64,000 nt of DNA, from positions 62,001 through 126,000 of the forward strand of contig CALDYP010000023.1 of the NCBI GenBank assembly GCA_937944445.1, read 5' to 3'. Both the position numbers and the translations under genes were made by a program. Every line of letters begins with the position of its first letter. Position 1 is the first letter of the stretch. Positions 61,065-64,000 of this stretch are shown piece by piece. The notes beneath the pieces are model-generated. The model did no database searches and had not been told where the DNA came from. It saw only the letters and a program-made list of their open reading frames with translations. This stretch comes from an uncultured Anaerolineae bacterium (GTDB lineage: Bacteria; Chloroflexota; Anaerolineae; Aggregatilineales; Phototrophicaceae).

Positions 61065-63097
61065 GGGGCAGGCGCTAGCGTCAACCAGAGAATCTGGCCG
61101 CTGCTGGTCGTCAGCACGAGCGAGCGATCATCTACGCTCAGCGCCATATCGACGATGGCTTCATCACGGCTGGCCGTCACCTGAACTTCCTCCACCAAGT
61201 TGCCCCCGCCGTCCAGCACCACGATCTGACCGGCAGCGTCCCCCACCAAGATGAGGCTGGCATCTGAGGCGACCACGAGGTGCAGCGGGTTGGCGGAATC
61301 CGTCTCCACGACGCCTAAGATGTTCGTCGGGTTGATCGACCACAGCGTCACCTCACCGGCCACGCACGGCGACGGGCTGCGCGTCGTGTCCACTCGCTTG
61401 CAGATCGTCGTCAGCAGGCGGTTGCTGTCGGTGGGGTCGAACGCAAAATCGAGCATGCCGAACTGTTCGGTAGCGTTGCTGAGCACGGCTTGCTGAACGC
61501 CGGTGACACTGTCGAGGATTACCGCGCCGTCGAAGCCAAACGCCGCAACGCTGCGCTGATCGGGGCTAAAGGCGAGCTTGAAAGCGTCGAACGGCAGCGC
61601 AGCAACCCACAGCGGGTCAGGCGATGTGGTCGAGCGCATCACGACCTCAACGCTGCTGCCGCGCTGGAACGAGACGAGTAGCCGCCCATCCGGCGTGAGC
61701 GACCAGCCTTGCAGCGCCTCATCGACGATCACATCTGGGATGACAAAATCTTGCAGATAGTCGTTCCCCTGCTTGCGGAAGATGAAGAGACTGGCCTGAT
61801 CAGACACGGCAACACGGCCATCCACCAGCGTTTGAATGCCCGTCACCACGCTGGGCAGCGCCATGCCGGTGTCAGTGAAGCGCGGGCTAGCCGTGTCTAG
61901 CGCATACTCGGCCACAACGAAGATCGCCTGCCCCTCGCCGAGCGTGATCTGACCCGACACGAGGGCGAACCGCCCATCCGCGCTGAGGCCGACGCGCGCC
62001 GCGCTGGTGATGTCGTCGCGCTGCTGCAACGCGACGCTGCGGCTCAGCACTTGCCCCAGCGGCCCAGCAGGCGGCTGCCCAGTGGTCGGCTGAGGCACAA
62101 CCGGGCTAGCGGGCGCTGCGTCTGAGGTCAACGGTTCAAGGAAGTATGCCCGCTGGCTGAAGTCGCTCTCGGCTGTCCAGCCTTGCACGCCGTCGACGCG
62201 CACGAGCCACCACATAAATCCGCCGCTGCACGCCGGGCCGTTGAGGACTTCATCAATCGTGCGACCGGGCTGAATCGTGCCCAATCGCGCGCCGATGCTG
62301 TCGTTGACAATCGGTTGCGAGCGGAGGACGTTCGGCAGGCCGCCGCTGCCCACGCGCGCCGTAGACGGGCCGATCTGCAAGCGCGGTGGCATGTAGCCCT
62401 CAAAGTTCGGCGGGCAGGCGTAGAGCGCCAGCGTCTGGGCGATGTTCGTGTCCGTCGTGGGCACAGTGACGCCGGCCCCACTGCCCACGCGCCCATCGTC
62501 AATCGGCAGCGCAGCGCACCCCGCCCCGGTCACATTGGCGACGGTCGCGCTCACCCACCCGCCTGAGATGAAGTACCACCGGTCGTCGGGGCGGCTGTTC
62601 TGGGCCAGCACCACGTAAGACTGGCCACTGAAAATCTGCGCAACCTGCGTCGCCTCGCGCGAGGGGTTGGCGCGCACGTTGGCAAAAGCGCCCGCTGCGC
62701 TGAGCAAGCACCCTTCACCACTTGGGACTGGCGTCATCACAGGCACAGCGTCCGGTGGAACCGCTGTGGGCACGTCAATCGTCAGGTTGAACTTGTCATC
62801 GCACAGCACAACCACCGTCCCGTCAGACGACGCGAATACCACGTAATCCCCAGTGGCGTAAGTCAACACGTAGCGATACGGGATCACCTCGCGCCCGAGA
62901 TCGCCGGCCGGCGCAGTTGGGCAGCCGAGGGTGGCTGAAGTAGTCGGCGCAAGAATGGTGTACGTCCAGCTTTGGGCGCGCGTGCCCAACCGCTGCTGGG
63001 CCGCCGCCAGCGCCGCCTCACGCGGCAGGCGGTCATCCTGCGCCGCCAGCGGCACAGCCGTCATCAGGCACACAAGTAACAGAAACCATCGTTTCAT
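61061..63097 (-). CDS. Secreted SH3b and beta-propeller protein
   Basis: A 678-residue exported protein. Signal peptide MKRWFLLLVCLMTAVPLAAQ; two SH3b-like domains (ANVRANPSREATQVAQIFSG with WYFISGGWVSA, and PNVLRSQPIVNDSIGARLGTI with WWLVRVDGVQGWTAESDF), a Pro/Thr linker and a C-terminal propeller of six or seven blades (AARVGLSADGRFALVSG, GWSLTPDGRLLVSFQRG, KLAFSPDQRSVAAFGF, MALSVDDRSLVLTTSSG). It probably binds the wall. A near-perfect GGAGGTGATC precedes the ATG. It is convergent with pucR. Confidence 0.85.
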   Translation of the reverse strand: MKRWFLLLVCLMTAVPLAAQDDRLPREAALAAAQQRLGTRAQSWTYTILAPTTSATLGCPTAPAGDLGREVIPYRYVLTYATGDYVVFASSDGTVVVLCDDKFNLTIDVPTAVPPDAVPVMTPVPSGEGCLLSAAGAFANVRANPSREATQVAQIFSGQSYVVLAQNSRPDDRWYFISGGWVSATVANVTGAGCAALPIDDGRVGSGAGVTVPTTDTNIAQTLALYACPPNFEGYMPPRLQIGPSTARVGSGGLPNVLRSQPIVNDSIGARLGTIQPGRTIDEVLNGPACSGGFMWWLVRVDGVQGWTAESDFSQRAYFLEPLTSDAAPASPVVPQPTTGQPPAGPLGQVLSRSVALQQRDDITSAARVGLSADGRFALVSGQITLGEGQAIFVVAEYALDTASPRFTDTGMALPSVVTGIQTLVDGRVAVSDQASLFIFRKQGNDYLQDFVIPDVIVDEALQGWSLTPDGRLLVSFQRGSSVEVVMRSTTSPDPLWVAALPFDAFKLAFSPDQRSVAAFGFDGAVILDSVTGVQQAVLSNATEQFGMLDFAFDPTDSNRLLTTICKRVDTTRSPSPCVAGEVTLWSINPTNILGVVETDSANPLHLVVASDASLILVGDAAGQIVVLDGGGNLVEEVQVTASRDEAIVDMALSVDDRSLVLTTSSGQILWLTLAPAP

Positions 63098-63298
63098 GCG
63101 ATCACCTCCGAAGAATGTCACGATCCTCATTGTAAGCCATTTTAAGCGCTCTCGTCACGCTGCGATCACGCGGGGAGTGTCTAAAATAAACAGACAGTCA
63201 TCGACCTTCACCGTCGCGCCGAGCGCTGATGCACTCGGCTAGGGCGCGCCCACTGAAAGGGGCTGGATGAGTCCTCTGTTCGAATTTAGATACTCCCA
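63098..63298. other. Intergenic region
   Basis: About 200 nt between the SH3b gene and the alcohol dehydrogenase end. It holds the strong ribosome-binding site of the former and no gene that I can support. Confidence 0.4.
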
Positions 63299-64000
63299 TC
63301 ACGCGCCTTCCCACGTCAGCACAAAGCGGTAGCGCACGTCATTGGCGATCAAGCGCTGAACAGCGGTGTTGATTGACGTCATGGGCAGCGTTTCCGTCTG
63401 CGCGGTGATCTGATGCAGCGCGGCGAACGCCAGCATGTCGCGCATGTCAGCGCGCCCGCCGATGCTGCCGCCCGTCACCACCCACTGCTTGCTGAGGATC
63501 GCCCCAACTGGAATGTTGACAGCGTTCTCTGCTGCGCCCACGAAGCACATCACCCCATTAGGCCGCAGCGTCTTGGCGTAGCTGAACCAGTCCAGCGCGG
63601 CGTTGACGGTCACCAGCAGAAAATCAAGGCTGGAGCGGGCACGGCGCAGCGCGCTTGCCTCGCCCGTTACCACAACGTGATGCGCGCCCAGCGCCTTCAC
63701 CTCATCCATCTTGCCCGCGCTCGTTGTGAAAGCGGTTACCTCCGCGCCCATCGCCCGCGCGAACTTGATCGCCAGATGCCCCAAGCCGCCGATGCCCACG
63801 ACCCCGACGCGCCAATGTCCCGCCCGCGCGTAACGCTTCAACGGCGCGTAGACCGTGATCCCGGCGCACAGCAGCGGCGCAGCGTCTGCGCTGCTCATGC
63901 TGAGTGGAATCGGGTGGCAGAAGCGGCTGTCCGCGCGGAAGCGGCGCGCAAACCCGCCAAAGTGCCCCCCAGCGCACGACTGGCGCGCCATCGGGCACAA
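63299..64000 (-). CDS. Zinc-dependent alcohol dehydrogenase, YahK/CAD type (partial)
   Basis: C-terminal two-thirds of a medium-chain alcohol dehydrogenase (N-terminus beyond the right edge). GGHFGGFARRFRADSRF and APLLCAGITVYAPLKRY precede the NADP-binding GVVGIGGLGHLAIKFARAMGAEVTAF. The structural-zinc Cys set is probably outside or at the edge. The later VTGGSIGGRADMRDML and FVL end match aldehyde-reducing YahK and cinnamyl alcohol dehydrogenase relatives. Confidence 0.88.
   Translation of the reverse strand: MCPMARQSCAGGHFGGFARRFRADSRFCHPIPLSMSSADAAPLLCAGITVYAPLKRYARAGHWRVGVVGIGGLGHLAIKFARAMGAEVTAFTTSAGKMDEVKALGAHHVVVTGEASALRRARSSLDFLLVTVNAALDWFSYAKTLRPNGVMCFVGAAENAVNIPVGAILSKQWVVTGGSIGGRADMRDMLAFAALHQITAQTETLPMTSINTAVQRLIANDVRYRFVLTWEGA

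Overview
This 64-kb stretch is a moderately GC-rich bacterial chromosome segment. I infer a Chloroflexota-like organism of the Anaerolineae type. The reasons are many secreted or lipid-anchored proteins with TP/PP-rich linkers joined to SH3b, LysM and beta-propeller domains, no outer-membrane proteins, PucR-type regulation, and a MazG fused to a tetrapyrrole-methylase domain. No 16S rRNA gene is present, so this taxonomic call is an inference. No insertion sequence, prophage or CRISPR array was seen.

Left part (1-19.6 kb). It opens with the partial lipoyl synthase gene lipA and a three-gene minus-strand set of envelope proteins. A long, tightly packed plus-strand series follows: a receiver-only response regulator, a TPR protein, a lectin-fold membrane protein, mtaB, yqeY, a PgpH-like c-di-AMP phosphodiesterase, ybeY, dgkA, a GH18-like protein and a class IV aminotransferase. 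Next come a zinc-ribbon peptide, a UPF0145 protein, a complete tRNA-Cys transcription unit with promoter and terminator, a glycosyltransferase, a CofE-like ligase, a GH99-like secreted protein and a mazG/small-STAS-like pair.

Centre (19.7-44 kb). This is the ribosomal supercluster, read on the minus strand from rpsL to rpsI. The str, S10 and spc blocks run together (rpsL-rpsG-fusA-tuf-rpsJ ... rplO-secY-adk-map). The str promoter is near-consensus and is followed by a leader of about 225 nt that can form alternative hairpins. After map the usual infA-rpmJ junction is broken by an alpha/beta hydrolase gene and an AT-rich methyltransferase gene. A second promoter then starts rpmJ-rpsM-rpsK-rpoA-rplQ-truA-rplM-rpsI, which ends at a clear terminator. 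infA and rpsD are missing from their expected places.

Right part (44-64 kb). This region is mixed accessory and housekeeping content: an FHA protein fused to a receiver domain whose phospho-acceptor is Glu, an acyl-CoA dehydrogenase, a mosaic of GC-rich palindromic repeats (a related copy lies 10 kb away), an alpha/beta hydrolase, a renalase-like flavoprotein, an NAD-dependent epimerase, a cytoplasmic-looking trypsin-fold protease with a proline-rich insert, peptidyl-tRNA hydrolase fused to TPRs, a YfcE-like phosphodiesterase, an ABC exporter, a second STAS-like protein, a lipoprotein, tmRNA (ssrA, tag ANNNKLALAA), a GlcD-like oxidase, a LysM lipoprotein, a PucR regulator that looks leaderless, an SH3b/beta-propeller protein and a partial zinc alcohol dehydrogenase.

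The most notable observations are the branched str leader, the phosphomimetic FHA-receiver, the Pth-TPR fusion, the adenylate kinase P-loop change, the rearranged map/rpmJ junction, the paired palindromic repeat mosaics, the unusual tmRNA T-arm, and two genes whose -10 box sits 7 nt before the start codon.
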